A stretch of DNA of 6,820 nt. It comes from Candidatus Zixiibacteriota bacterium (lineage in GTDB: Bacteria; Zixibacteria; MSB-5A5; CAIYYT01). Numbering within the stretch: position 1 is the stretch's first letter; each line of letters opens with the position of its first letter. Shown piece after piece: positions 1 to 6,461 of this stretch. The position numbers and the translations under genes are program-made. Under the pieces are notes generated by a model that saw nothing but the letters and a program-made list of their open reading frames with translations, was not told the DNA's origin and did not search any database. The DNA is taken from NCBI GenBank assembly GCA_963205155.1, contig CAUJJY010000132.1, forward strand, positions 1 through 6,820, in the 5' to 3' direction.

Positions 1-700
1 GCGCATCGTAGTGGTAGGAGAATGAGGCGATGCCGCGATGATATGACGCAGGCGTGCCCATGAAGTCGACTACGATACCCTCCCTGCCGGCATCCTGGTC
101 GGCCACCAACAAAATCGGCGCACCCTGCTTGAGAGCTCGCGGCAGTTCGCGCGCCGCAGCATGACTGTGGATAATGGTGTTATTCTTCATTCTCGCGATG
201 CGCAATTTGTTGATGTAGCGGTCGATCAGCTTATTGCTTTGCTCTTGCGCAACAAACCGGCACTCTTCAAACTCAATACCGATGTATTGTCCAAGTATCT
301 CCCAATTGCCGACGTGACCGGTCGCAAAGACGACCGGACGTTTCGCGGCAAGGAAAGTTCTTATCGCAGTTAATTGTGATTGAGCATGCGGCGGTATTTT
401 GATTCGTTCCAGTGCGGCTTTGGCGTCGGCGACATCAAAGGCATTGCGGGCAATGTTGCGGTAGACCGCACGAATTATGGGTTGAACTTCCGCGGGAGTT
501 GATTCGGAGAAGACGAGGTTCAAATTGCGGCGTGCAATTTTCACCCGTCGAGCCGTGAACAGCCGGGCGATGTCCGCAAGAAGTCCGGCAAGCGGTACTC
601 GCAGTTTGCCGGGCGTTAGTTTAACCAGAAGGTGGAAGGCGCGGACAAACAGGTACTCAAATACGTGTTGAATCTTCTTCAGAGTCTTTCCATGGCTCAT
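1..700 (-). CDS. LpxL/HtrB-type lysophospholipid (lipid A) acyltransferase, 3' end beyond window
   Basis: The frame is open from ATG at 700 to the left edge and gives 233 residues without a stop; the C-terminus lies outside the window. The family transfers a late acyl chain onto lipid A precursors, or acylates related glycolipids, at the inner face of the cytoplasmic membrane. The HX4E catalytic motif is at His129-Glu134 in 'ATGHVGNWE'. The second conserved block, 'VADQDAGREGIVVDFMGTPAS', starts near residue 199. The N-terminus (about 1-45) is amphipathic to hydrophobic, as expected for membrane association. About 290-310 residues are usual, so roughly a quarter is missing. The start is supported by AGGA 7 nt upstream. 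It lies inside the peptidase gene (44 bp overlap, different frame), which suggests translational coupling. The family is clear. Which acyl position or lipid it modifies cannot be told, so no gene symbol is given. Confidence 0.88.
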   Translation of the reverse strand, partial: MSHGKTLKKIQHVFEYLFVRAFHLLVKLTPGKLRVPLAGLLADIARLFTARRVKIARRNLNLVFSESTPAEVQPIIRAVYRNIARNAFDVADAKAALERIKIPPHAQSQLTAIRTFLAAKRPVVFATGHVGNWEILGQYIGIEFEECRFVAQEQSNKLIDRYINKLRIARMKNNTIIHSHAAARELPRALKQGAPILLVADQDAGREGIVVDFMGTPASYHRGIASFSYHYDA

Positions 701-1592
701 CGTCCGATCCTGAATAGTCGAAGTCGGTGCTCTGGTATTTTTCTTCCTCTTTCCAGCGATCGATCGCGTTTTTCTTGCGCTTGCGAATGATAATCCATCC
801 AAAGACAACGATAAGAGCAAGAATGACCCAAAGTCCCGACATGTCAGAGAGTATAGCAAACAACGTGTAATTGTCCGACAGGAATTTGCGATAGTCAGCC
901 TCGAAGCGCCAGAACGAGACACCGAGGGTGCTGTGAAATGCCTCGCTCATGTTCTGCCCCGAGGCGAAAGCATCGAGCAGATCGAGGAACGCCAATTCGC
1001 CATAGCGCGTAAAGATGAAATTAACAACCAGATAGCTTTGCGCGTATGCCAGATTAGCCTCGCTCTGATGGAAACGATTCACGTCATCAATATCGCGTAA
1101 TGGTAAAATCGACTTGGTGATCTGCGCCGAAGCAATAGTCGAGACTTGCGCAAATGCCCACTCTCCGGCAAACCAGGATGCGAACCCCTCGTCAATGAAT
1201 CGCGGCAAACGCGCAGTTTGCACGCGCCGGCTCAATGCTATATGTGCCAATTCGTGCTGTAACAAATCTGCCGTGTTTCCCGGATAGCGGTTCATCATCG
1301 GCTGGCGCAAGATGATGAGATTTCTTGACGGTATCGCGGCTCCGGCGCCCCATTCCGGAATTTTGCCACCGGCAAGCGCGTCGAACTGCTCCTGAGTTTG
1401 GACGATGGCAATATCGATGGTGTCATTAAAGGGTATTCCGAGCAGTCTTCCCAGTCGCAATGCGGCAACTTCAAGGACCAGCCGCATCTCTTTATCTTGC
1501 GACTCGTCAGGAGGTGTAAATCGAAACGTCGCGGCTTGAAGCGAGACAGCTGCAGCAATCAAGATGGTGAAAACAGCGACAATGACCTTCAT
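657..1592 (-). CDS. Membrane-anchored gluzincin-type metallopeptidase (peptidase MA-like domain)
   Basis: A 311-residue protein when started at ATG 1592; a TTG two codons earlier would add two residues. Residues 1-20 form a Sec signal peptide (MKVIVAVF..., ending near SLQA). The zinc motif HELAH is at 113-117, and 'RFIDEGFASWF' at 131-141 gives the likely third ligand, Glu135. This HExxH plus EGxA arrangement is that of the peptidase MA-like family. A single membrane helix at about 253-270 is followed by RKRKK and an acidic tail, so the catalytic part should face the periplasm with the tail in the cytoplasm. No convincing Shine-Dalgarno precedes the start; a promoter-like pair lies only 6 nt upstream, so the mRNA may be leaderless. 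The 3' end overlaps the acyltransferase gene. The substrate is unknown. Active-site residues appear complete, so I expect an active enzyme, but this is inference. Confidence 0.85.
   Translation of the reverse strand: MKVIVAVFTILIAAAVSLQAATFRFTPPDESQDKEMRLVLEVAALRLGRLLGIPFNDTIDIAIVQTQEQFDALAGGKIPEWGAGAAIPSRNLIILRQPMMNRYPGNTADLLQHELAHIALSRRVQTARLPRFIDEGFASWFAGEWAFAQVSTIASAQITKSILPLRDIDDVNRFHQSEANLAYAQSYLVVNFIFTRYGELAFLDLLDAFASGQNMSEAFHSTLGVSFWRFEADYRKFLSDNYTLFAILSDMSGLWVILALIVVFGWIIIRKRKKNAIDRWKEEEKYQSTDFDYSGSDDEPWKDSEEDSTRI
708..711 (-). promoter_or_regulatory. Shine-Dalgarno of the acyltransferase gene
   Basis: AGGA on the minus strand lies 7 nt before ATG 700. It sits inside the 3' end of the peptidase reading frame and decides the overlapping start over later in-frame codons. 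Confidence 0.55.
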
Positions 1593-1598
1593 AGACAA

Positions 1599-1626
1599 AG
1601 TATACGCAAACTATCAGGCAAAACAA
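1599..1626 (-). promoter_or_regulatory. Candidate sigma-70-like promoter for the peptidase-acyltransferase unit
   Basis: On the minus strand TTGTTT (1626-1621) and TATACT (1604-1599) are separated by 16 nt. TATACT ends 6 nt before ATG 1592, so transcription would begin almost at the start codon (a leaderless or nearly leaderless mRNA). The -35 hexamer overlaps the T-rich tail of the preceding terminator. The match is visual only. Confidence 0.35.
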
Positions 1627-1662
1627 AAGCCGAGTCGGGATGACTCGGCTCTCATTTTTTTT
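1621..1662 (-). terminator. Intrinsic terminator after the PEP-CTERM gene, probably bidirectional
   Basis: AGCCGAGTC (1628-1636) and GACTCGGCT (1642-1650) form a perfect 9-bp stem with a 5-nt loop. On the minus strand it is followed by TTTGTTTT, 48 nt beyond the PEP-CTERM stop codon. On the plus strand eight T residues (1655-1662) follow 4 nt after the stem, so it could also stop plus-strand transcription. No plus-strand gene ends here, so its main job should be to end the PEP-CTERM transcript. Confidence 0.85.
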
Positions 1663-1698
1663 CGAGATTGGATGACGCAATTAATGACTGGCGCGATG

Positions 1699-2406
1699 TT
1701 AGCCTTTCTTGCGACGCCGGACGAGACCCAAACCCGCCAAACCTGTTCCGAACAACAGCATGGTTGTGGGTTCGGGAACGATTTCGACCGTGTCAGGGCG
1801 TAGTATCTTGTTCACATACGCACCGGATACATCTTGCAGCAGACCGCTTTGCGCAGGCGCAGTAGGATCTTCCATCAGGAAATCTTCATTCCAGGCGACA
1901 ACATCATTGCCCTGGTATGTGCCATCTTTCGCATAAAAGTCACCCCAGGTAGGTGCTCTGGATGAAATAAAGGACAGCGTAACCGAATTCCCTTGATCTT
2001 GGGGCGTGTCGAATTTGATGCCATACATTGAGCCGGGCATCTGGGGATTCGATGGATTTGCACCCGAGTAAGTGGCAATCTCCCAACCGCTGTAGCCTGT
2101 CCCATTCCAATTGAAGTTCCAAAAATTCGAAGAGGTCGCCGTCGGTGAGATTTCGATTATCATGTGACTTAGTTCTTTGGACAAATTCCCGCCGTTGGCA
2201 CCTGTCACAGAGTAGTTGTAGCTCCAAGTTCCGTCGCCCAGTAAACTGATGTTCCAACCGAACGTGAAGCCGCCGTTTGCCTGGTCCCAACGCGGCGTTG
2301 CCGTAACTCCACTTGGAGTAGAAAGCATACCGGAAAACGTCTGTGCCGTTGCGGCGAGAGGTAGAACCAGCAGAACTGCTGAAAGTAGCAGGAAGAATTT
2401 TCTCAT
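1699..2406 (-). CDS. PEP-CTERM sorting-domain exported protein
   Basis: A 235-residue protein starting at ATG 2406, preceded by AGGAT with suitable spacing. The reading frame stays open upstream to 2616 by chance, but only this start gives a clean Sec signal peptide (MRKFFLLLSAV..., ending ATA at 19-21). The middle is rich in Gly, Asn, Trp and Tyr, as in secreted beta-rich proteins. It contains 'YGIKFDTP' near 128-135 and 'PTWGDFYAKDG' near 152-162, a pattern I recall from other PEP-CTERM proteins but cannot verify here. The C-terminus has the full tripartite signal: VPEP (210-213), a hydrophobic stretch 'LLFGTGLAGLGLV', then RRRKKG. Proteins of this type are processed by an exosortase and linked to exopolysaccharide production. 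No exosortase gene lies in this window, so the enzyme must be encoded elsewhere. The specific function is unknown. Confidence 0.9.
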   Translation of the reverse strand: MRKFFLLLSAVLLVLPLAATAQTFSGMLSTPSGVTATPRWDQANGGFTFGWNISLLGDGTWSYNYSVTGANGGNLSKELSHMIIEISPTATSSNFWNFNWNGTGYSGWEIATYSGANPSNPQMPGSMYGIKFDTPQDQGNSVTLSFISSRAPTWGDFYAKDGTYQGNDVVAWNEDFLMEDPTAPAQSGLLQDVSGAYVNKILRPDTVEIVPEPTTMLLFGTGLAGLGLVRRRKKG

Positions 2407-2419
2407 GATTATCCTTTCT

Positions 2420-2430
2420 GGGGAAACCCC
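2420..2430 (-). repeat. Perfect short dyad GGGG-TTT-CCCC in the PEP-CTERM leader
   Basis: In the predicted 5' leader of the PEP-CTERM mRNA, an 11-base dyad (4-bp GC stem, 3-nt loop) sits just before the Shine-Dalgarno. It could be a small leader hairpin affecting mRNA stability or translation. Its function is unproven. Confidence 0.4.
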
Positions 2431-2460
2431 AAAAACATTGACAATATCATACAAAGTACA

Positions 2461-2476
2461 AGCAAGATGCATGCCG
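2461..2476 (-). promoter_or_regulatory. Candidate sigma-54 (RpoN) -24/-12 promoter of the PEP-CTERM gene
   Basis: The minus strand reads CGGCATG-CATC-TTGCT (2476-2461). Against the consensus TGGCACG-N4-TTGCW it matches at 10 of 12 fixed positions. The invariant GG (2475-2474) and GC (2463-2462) are present with the required 10-nt separation. Transcription would start near 2450, giving a leader of about 44 nt with a good ribosome binding site. PEP-CTERM genes in some bacteria are controlled by the sigma-54-dependent PrsK/PrsR system, which makes this biologically sensible. I found no good sigma-70 pair for this gene. Confidence 0.5.
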
Positions 2477-2522
2477 TCGTTGGACCACGTTGACACGACC
2501 TGTATGTGCCTGCAAAAGAAGA

Positions 2523-2554
2523 AGTTGTCTCGAAAACCCCTTCCGACTACAACT
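2523..2554. repeat. Inverted repeat AGTTGT-N20-ACAACT upstream of the PEP-CTERM promoter
   Basis: AGTTGT (2523-2528) and ACAACT (2549-2554) form a 6-bp inverted repeat about 70-105 bp upstream of the predicted sigma-54 start. It could be a binding site for an enhancer-binding activator. A 6-bp repeat with a 20-bp spacer can occur by chance. Confidence 0.2.
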
Positions 2555-2694
2555 AAACCCGAAAAACAAGCACATCGGTGCGAATGGTTGTGCAGGAGTC
2601 GCGCAGAAACGTGCATGATTGCGGCCTTCGTTTAAACTTGACCTAAGATGTCGCGACGTTTAGCTTTAGCCAATTGGATTCCCCTTCAATGAAT

Positions 2695-2698
2695 GGAG
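2695..2698 (+). promoter_or_regulatory. Shine-Dalgarno that sets the start of the first M16 gene
   Basis: GGAG is 8 nt before ATG 2707. Two earlier in-frame candidates, TTG 2674 and ATG 2689, lack a comparable site and would put extra residues before the signal peptide. Confidence 0.6.
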
Positions 2699-2706
2699 CT
2701 TCTTCG

Positions 2707-4038
2707 ATGCGAAAATTTCCATCAATCGTCCTTATGTTCTTTTTGATTTCAAGCACGATGGTTTGTGCCGCCGGGTTTGACATCACAGTAGATGAAAGCA
2801 AGCTTAACAACGGCTTGACCGTGCTGATAGCGCCGGACTCAACGGCTGTCACTGTCAGTGTCTTCACCTTTGTCAATGCCGGTTCGCGCGATGAGGATCG
2901 CGCTGGAGTGACCGGTCTCGCCCACGTATTTGAGCACATGATGTTTCGCGGAACAGAGAAGTACCCGGTATTTTCAGATGCCGTATCTCCACTGGGTGCC
3001 GAAACCAATGCCTGGACAACCAATGACTACACCGCATATTTCCTGAACGCTGAATCACGATTTCTCGACAAGATGTTGGACATTGAGTCGGACCGGATTC
3101 GCAATTTGATTTTCACCAACGAAACTTTCCGCACAGAACTAGGGCCTGTAAAAGAAGAGCGCAGGCGCGGTGTTGTGGACGATCCGGAGGGATTCTTGAG
3201 CGTCGAATTGGAACGTCTGGCTTATACGATCCACACTTATCATCATCCTGTCATTGGTTGGGAGGAGGACCTTGAACAAAACATGACATCCGACGATGGT
3301 CTGCAGTTCAAGAACCGTCATTATGTGCCCAACAATTGTGTCCTGGTAATTTCCGGCAATGTTGCTGTTGACGAAGCACGCAAGGCGGTTGAGAAATACT
3401 ACGGGGATTGGAAGCCTGGTGAAGCCTACACATCCCTGGTATTGCCCGAGCCCAAGCAGACGGAAGAACGGGTCAAGAATTTCACTTGGAAGGATGATGA
3501 GACCTCGCCACTAATGAGAATTGCCTTCCATATCCCATCGGCCAACCAGGATTTTGAGAGTCTGGCTGCAATGAATCTGATCAATGAGGTGCTCTTCTCG
3601 AATTCGGGACGACTCACCCGCCAATTGCAGAATGATCTCACCTTGGTTGAGTCGATTAGCGGCGATGGTGAAATGCGGAAAGACCCGAGCCTTGAGATCA
3701 TTTCCGCACGTTTGCGAAAAGGCGCATCACTTGCAGAAGTCAGAGACTCAGTTTACAGCGAGTTACGACGGATAAGCACCACGGTGATTTCAGATGAAGA
3801 GTTGGATCGCGCTCGGAACAACCTGCGTGCTCGCATGATTTACGGCCTCAACAGCCCATCGCGAATCGCTTCATCGCTCGGTGTGAATCGGGTGATCACC
3901 GGCAACTATCGCGCTTTGATGCAATTGTTTGAGCTGTACGCTTCAGTGTCGCCCGAGAAGATTCGCATCCTGGCTTCCGAGGTATTCATACCGACCAACC
4001 GGACAGTCGTAACACTTGTGCCCAAGAGCGGGATTTAA
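2707..4038 (+). CDS. Secreted M16 (insulinase/pitrilysin family) zinc peptidase, catalytic subunit
   Basis: A 443-residue protein, the usual size for a single-unit M16B enzyme. Residues 1-22 form a Sec signal peptide (MRKFPSIVLMFFL..., cleavage near CAA). The Cys at 20 is preceded by T-M-V, a poor lipobox, so it is probably soluble in the periplasm. The inverted zinc motif HXXEH is His73-Val-Phe-Glu76-His77. The expected distal ligand is Glu151 in 'VKEERRRG', 74 residues later. 'ETNAWTTNDYTAYF' at about 99-112 is also typical of the family. The C-terminal half aligns with the M16 fold, but the conserved R/Y pair is replaced by Gln308 and Glu315. This is the signature of a beta-type (catalytic) subunit that needs a partner, which the next gene appears to supply. 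M16 enzymes cut short unfolded peptides inside a closing chamber. The exact substrate is unknown. Confidence 0.93.
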   Translation: MRKFPSIVLMFFLISSTMVCAAGFDITVDESKLNNGLTVLIAPDSTAVTVSVFTFVNAGSRDEDRAGVTGLAHVFEHMMFRGTEKYPVFSDAVSPLGAETNAWTTNDYTAYFLNAESRFLDKMLDIESDRIRNLIFTNETFRTELGPVKEERRRGVVDDPEGFLSVELERLAYTIHTYHHPVIGWEEDLEQNMTSDDGLQFKNRHYVPNNCVLVISGNVAVDEARKAVEKYYGDWKPGEAYTSLVLPEPKQTEERVKNFTWKDDETSPLMRIAFHIPSANQDFESLAAMNLINEVLFSNSGRLTRQLQNDLTLVESISGDGEMRKDPSLEIISARLRKGASLAEVRDSVYSELRRISTTVISDEELDRARNNLRARMIYGLNSPSRIASSLGVNRVITGNYRALMQLFELYASVSPEKIRILASEVFIPTNRTVVTLVPKSGI

Positions 4039-4047
4039 GGAGCAGGG

Positions 4048-5595
4048 ATGATGATTAATAACAAACTGACCAATGCTTCGCTCCGTCCGGGCAACTGGCA
4101 ACGCAGGAGTGGATTGGCAATGACTTCCGTGATTCTTTGCCTGGTAGTCGGGTTCTGCATCATTGCATGCGGTCCTGTTGCCGATGACCAGATTGTCGTG
4201 CTCAAGAAGCCGGGTTTGCCGGTAATCTATTATCGCGTCATGATCAACGCCGGTTCGGCGCTTGATCCCGTGGAGAGACCGGGATTGGCGTATTTCACGG
4301 CAAAATTGCTCGACAAAGGGACGCGGAATCTTTCGAGCGCCGAAATCGAGCGCCGTCTGAATCAGATTGGCGCTGACATCACCATTTCAGTTGATAAAGA
4401 AGTAGTCGTCATCACCGGGCGGACACTGTCTGAAAATGCCGGTGAATTCTATAGCATCTTCCGGGAGATTTTGACTGAACCGTCGTTCCCTGAAGATGAG
4501 GTCCGCAAGGGCGCAGCAAGACAGATCGATGAAATCGGACGAATCCGGGAAGATGACGCACTGCTGTCGCAGACGGTTTTTGAAAATGCTGTATTTGAAG
4601 GTCATCGCTACGGCCACGCTGTACAAGGCACAGTTGAAGCCGTCAGAAACTTCAATCGTCGGGACGTCGTCGAATTCTATCATGCCAACTATGTGCGTGG
4701 AAATGTCCTCGCCGGTATCGGCGGGGATGTCGATGACTCGCTTGTGGAGCGGTTCAAGAATGATCTCGGAAGTCTCCCTGCCGGACGAGTGTTGCGGTCA
4801 GATGTCGAGCCAAGCCTGCCAAAGACGCCCAAAGTTATTCTGGTCGAGAAGGAAAATCGCACCCAGTCGCATTTGCGCGTAGGGCATGTTCTTGAAGACA
4901 ACAGAACTTCGCCGCAGTATTATCCGATGCGATTGCTTGGCTGCTATTTAGGACAGCATCGGGAAATGTTCGGAAGATTATTCAAGACGGTTCGCGCCGA
5001 ACGCGGATTGGCTTACGGTGCGTACGCCTATATTGAGCATTTCCGCCCGTTAGGATGGTCGAAGCTGATGGATAACGGGATTGTCCGCAATGACCAGTAT
5101 TTCCAGATGTGGACCTACCCGAAGGAGGCAAACTTTGAATTCTGCATCAAATTGATGCTGGAAGAAATGACAAAGCTCACCACTACGCCTCTGACTGCAG
5201 AGGAAATCGATCGTACCAAGGACTATGTAGCTAACAACTTCGCTTTCCTAATGGAAACTCCCGACCGGCAACTGGGAATGCGCCTTGACGAGAAATGGTA
5301 CAAGCTCCCCGAATTTGTCGACAAGTTCAAACACAATATCAATCGCGTGCCGCGCAGCGAATTGCAGACCGTTGCCCTCGACAACCTTCATCCTCAAAGC
5401 GTGCTGATCGTAGCGGTAGTTTCAAATGGTGAGCAGGCCAAACGGGAACTGCTGTCGCTCGACACCAAACTGGAGTTGCCATCCGGGTCGGAGGAAGGTG
5501 AACTCAAGAGTATCAATGACAAAATCAAGGGGCTGGATTTGAAGTTGCTGCCGGAGGACATCGTGATCGTTAAAGCCTCCGAGCTCTTCAAGTGA
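4048..5595 (+). CDS. M16-like lipoprotein lacking the zinc site, probable partner subunit
   Basis: A 515-residue protein starting at ATG 4048, with AGGAG (4038-4042) overlapping the previous stop and only 9 nt between genes. Residues 1-40 are a long N-terminal signal with an RR pair at 19-20, a hydrophobic core and the lipobox I-I-A-Cys41, so it is probably lipidated, with Gly at +2. A later ATG (4120) would give a shorter signal with the same lipobox. At the HXXEH position the sequence is Tyr82-Phe-Thr-Ala-Lys86, and no glutamate sits at the distal ligand position (around 157), so it cannot bind catalytic zinc in the usual way. The substrate-binding R/Y pair is intact: Arg316 and Tyr323 in 'VRAERGLAYGAYAY'. 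Two-gene M16B proteases split these roles in the same way. I infer that it anchors and completes the first M16 protein at a membrane. The tail after about 460 is less conserved in character. Confidence 0.9.
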   Translation: MMINNKLTNASLRPGNWQRRSGLAMTSVILCLVVGFCIIACGPVADDQIVVLKKPGLPVIYYRVMINAGSALDPVERPGLAYFTAKLLDKGTRNLSSAEIERRLNQIGADITISVDKEVVVITGRTLSENAGEFYSIFREILTEPSFPEDEVRKGAARQIDEIGRIREDDALLSQTVFENAVFEGHRYGHAVQGTVEAVRNFNRRDVVEFYHANYVRGNVLAGIGGDVDDSLVERFKNDLGSLPAGRVLRSDVEPSLPKTPKVILVEKENRTQSHLRVGHVLEDNRTSPQYYPMRLLGCYLGQHREMFGRLFKTVRAERGLAYGAYAYIEHFRPLGWSKLMDNGIVRNDQYFQMWTYPKEANFEFCIKLMLEEMTKLTTTPLTAEEIDRTKDYVANNFAFLMETPDRQLGMRLDEKWYKLPEFVDKFKHNINRVPRSELQTVALDNLHPQSVLIVAVVSNGEQAKRELLSLDTKLELPSGSEEGELKSINDKIKGLDLKLLPEDIVIVKASELFK

Positions 5596-6437
5596 TTTGT
5601 CGGCTTTGCGGCTCACAGCAGGTTTTTGCATCGAAGAACGTAGCGAGTCCGCACTTCGAAGTTGAATACACGCTCCATGAATGTCGCGACTGCTCGTCGG
5701 CATTTTTTGATATTGAGCAGCATCAGGTTGATCTCGAAAAGCTCTATGCCGATGTTGCAACCTCCAAGGCGGACATCTATGAAGGTCCGTTCAAGCCAAG
5801 CCGCTATTGGCAACACGAGACGGCGCTGATCCGGCGCTACGCTAAGGTCCCAATACAATCCGTACTTGATGTTGGTTGCCGGACCGGCGATTTCCTTAAG
5901 CATTGGCCGGCGGATATTCGGCGGGTCGGAGTGGAATTGTCCACCCGATCGGCAGAAGTAGCGCGGTCACGAGGATTGGTGATTCACCAGGGTTACCTTG
6001 AGAAAACCGAATTTGATCAATCATTTGATGCGGTAACCTGTTACGCCGTTATTGAGCATCTGACAAATCCGATCACCTTCATTGGACGACTTGCGAGGCT
6101 CGTCAATCCCGGCGGAGTATTGGCTATCATGGTGCCGACTAAAGAGTGTTTAAAGCGGCGACTAATTGACGCCATCGGAAAACGTTGGCATATGTACTGC
6201 CCGCCTCAACACTTGAATTTCATCAGTCGTACCTTTTTGGACCAGAGTTTTTCCAGCAGCGATTTCGAACTCCAGCTGCGACGATTCACTTCCGGCGGAA
6301 TGTTCAATCCCTTAGGCGCAATTCCGATTGCAGACAAAATTGGAGCGAGGCTGATGGAGATTAATGATCGGCATGGTCCTCTGAACTTCCTGCCAATCTT
6401 CGACCATATGTACAGCTACTACCGATTCAAGAAGTAG
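5592..6437 (+). CDS. Class I SAM-dependent methyltransferase with N-terminal zinc-ribbon motif
   Basis: A 281-residue protein starting at GTG 5592, which overlaps the upstream stop codon by 4 nt (GTGA), implying translational coupling. Cys3-x2-Cys6 and Cys31-x2-Cys34 form a likely zinc ribbon, as seen in many methyltransferases of sugar or surface-glycan clusters. The Rossmann core follows: motif I 'VLDVGCRTGDFL' (91-102), the acidic end of strand 2 'GVELS' (113-117), 'FDAVTCYAVIEHLTNP' (145-160), and 'LVNPGGVLAIMVP' (170-182). 'WHMYCPPQHLNFIS' at about 199-212 resembles the conserved post-core segment of the Methyltransf_23-like group. It has no signal peptide and should act in the cytoplasm, unlike its two operon partners. 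The substrate cannot be read from the sequence. A small sugar, lipid or metabolite is more likely than DNA or rRNA, but this is inference. Confidence 0.88.
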   Translation: MICRLCGSQQVFASKNVASPHFEVEYTLHECRDCSSAFFDIEQHQVDLEKLYADVATSKADIYEGPFKPSRYWQHETALIRRYAKVPIQSVLDVGCRTGDFLKHWPADIRRVGVELSTRSAEVARSRGLVIHQGYLEKTEFDQSFDAVTCYAVIEHLTNPITFIGRLARLVNPGGVLAIMVPTKECLKRRLIDAIGKRWHMYCPPQHLNFISRTFLDQSFSSSDFELQLRRFTSGGMFNPLGAIPIADKIGARLMEINDRHGPLNFLPIFDHMYSYYRFKK

Positions 6438-6461
6438 GCTAAACGCAGATTCCCGACGAAC

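Larger units (their letters stand above)
2407..2706. other. Divergent intergenic control region between the PEP-CTERM gene and the M16 operon
   Basis: This 300-bp region separates two divergent transcription units. For the minus-strand gene it holds the sigma-54-like element and the leader dyad listed separately. For the plus-strand operon the best visible promoter is weak: TTGACC (2638-2643), 17 nt, then TAGCTT (2661-2666). I see no tRNA, no known riboswitch core and no convincing small gene. Reading frames that cross it lack ribosome binding sites and plausible protein character. Confidence 0.6.

Noticed and set aside
161..373. 70-codon plus-strand frame near the left edge
   Set aside because: It is antisense to the acyltransferase, whose catalytic motif lies in the same stretch.
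2407..2616. N-terminal extension of the PEP-CTERM reading frame to 2616
   Set aside because: It would place 70 non-signal residues before a textbook signal peptide and would cover the promoter-like element; ATG 2406 has its own ribosome binding site.
2249..2635. 128-codon plus-strand frame opposite the PEP-CTERM gene start
   Set aside because: It is antisense to a well-supported gene and its control region, with no recognisable domain.
2638..2666. TTGACC-N17-TAGCTT as the M16 operon promoter
   Set aside because: The -35 is good but the -10 matches only 3 of 6 positions, so it is mentioned in the intergenic entry but not called.
4496..4882. 128-codon frame inside the second M16 gene
   Set aside because: It lies in another frame of a clearly coding gene and has no family features.
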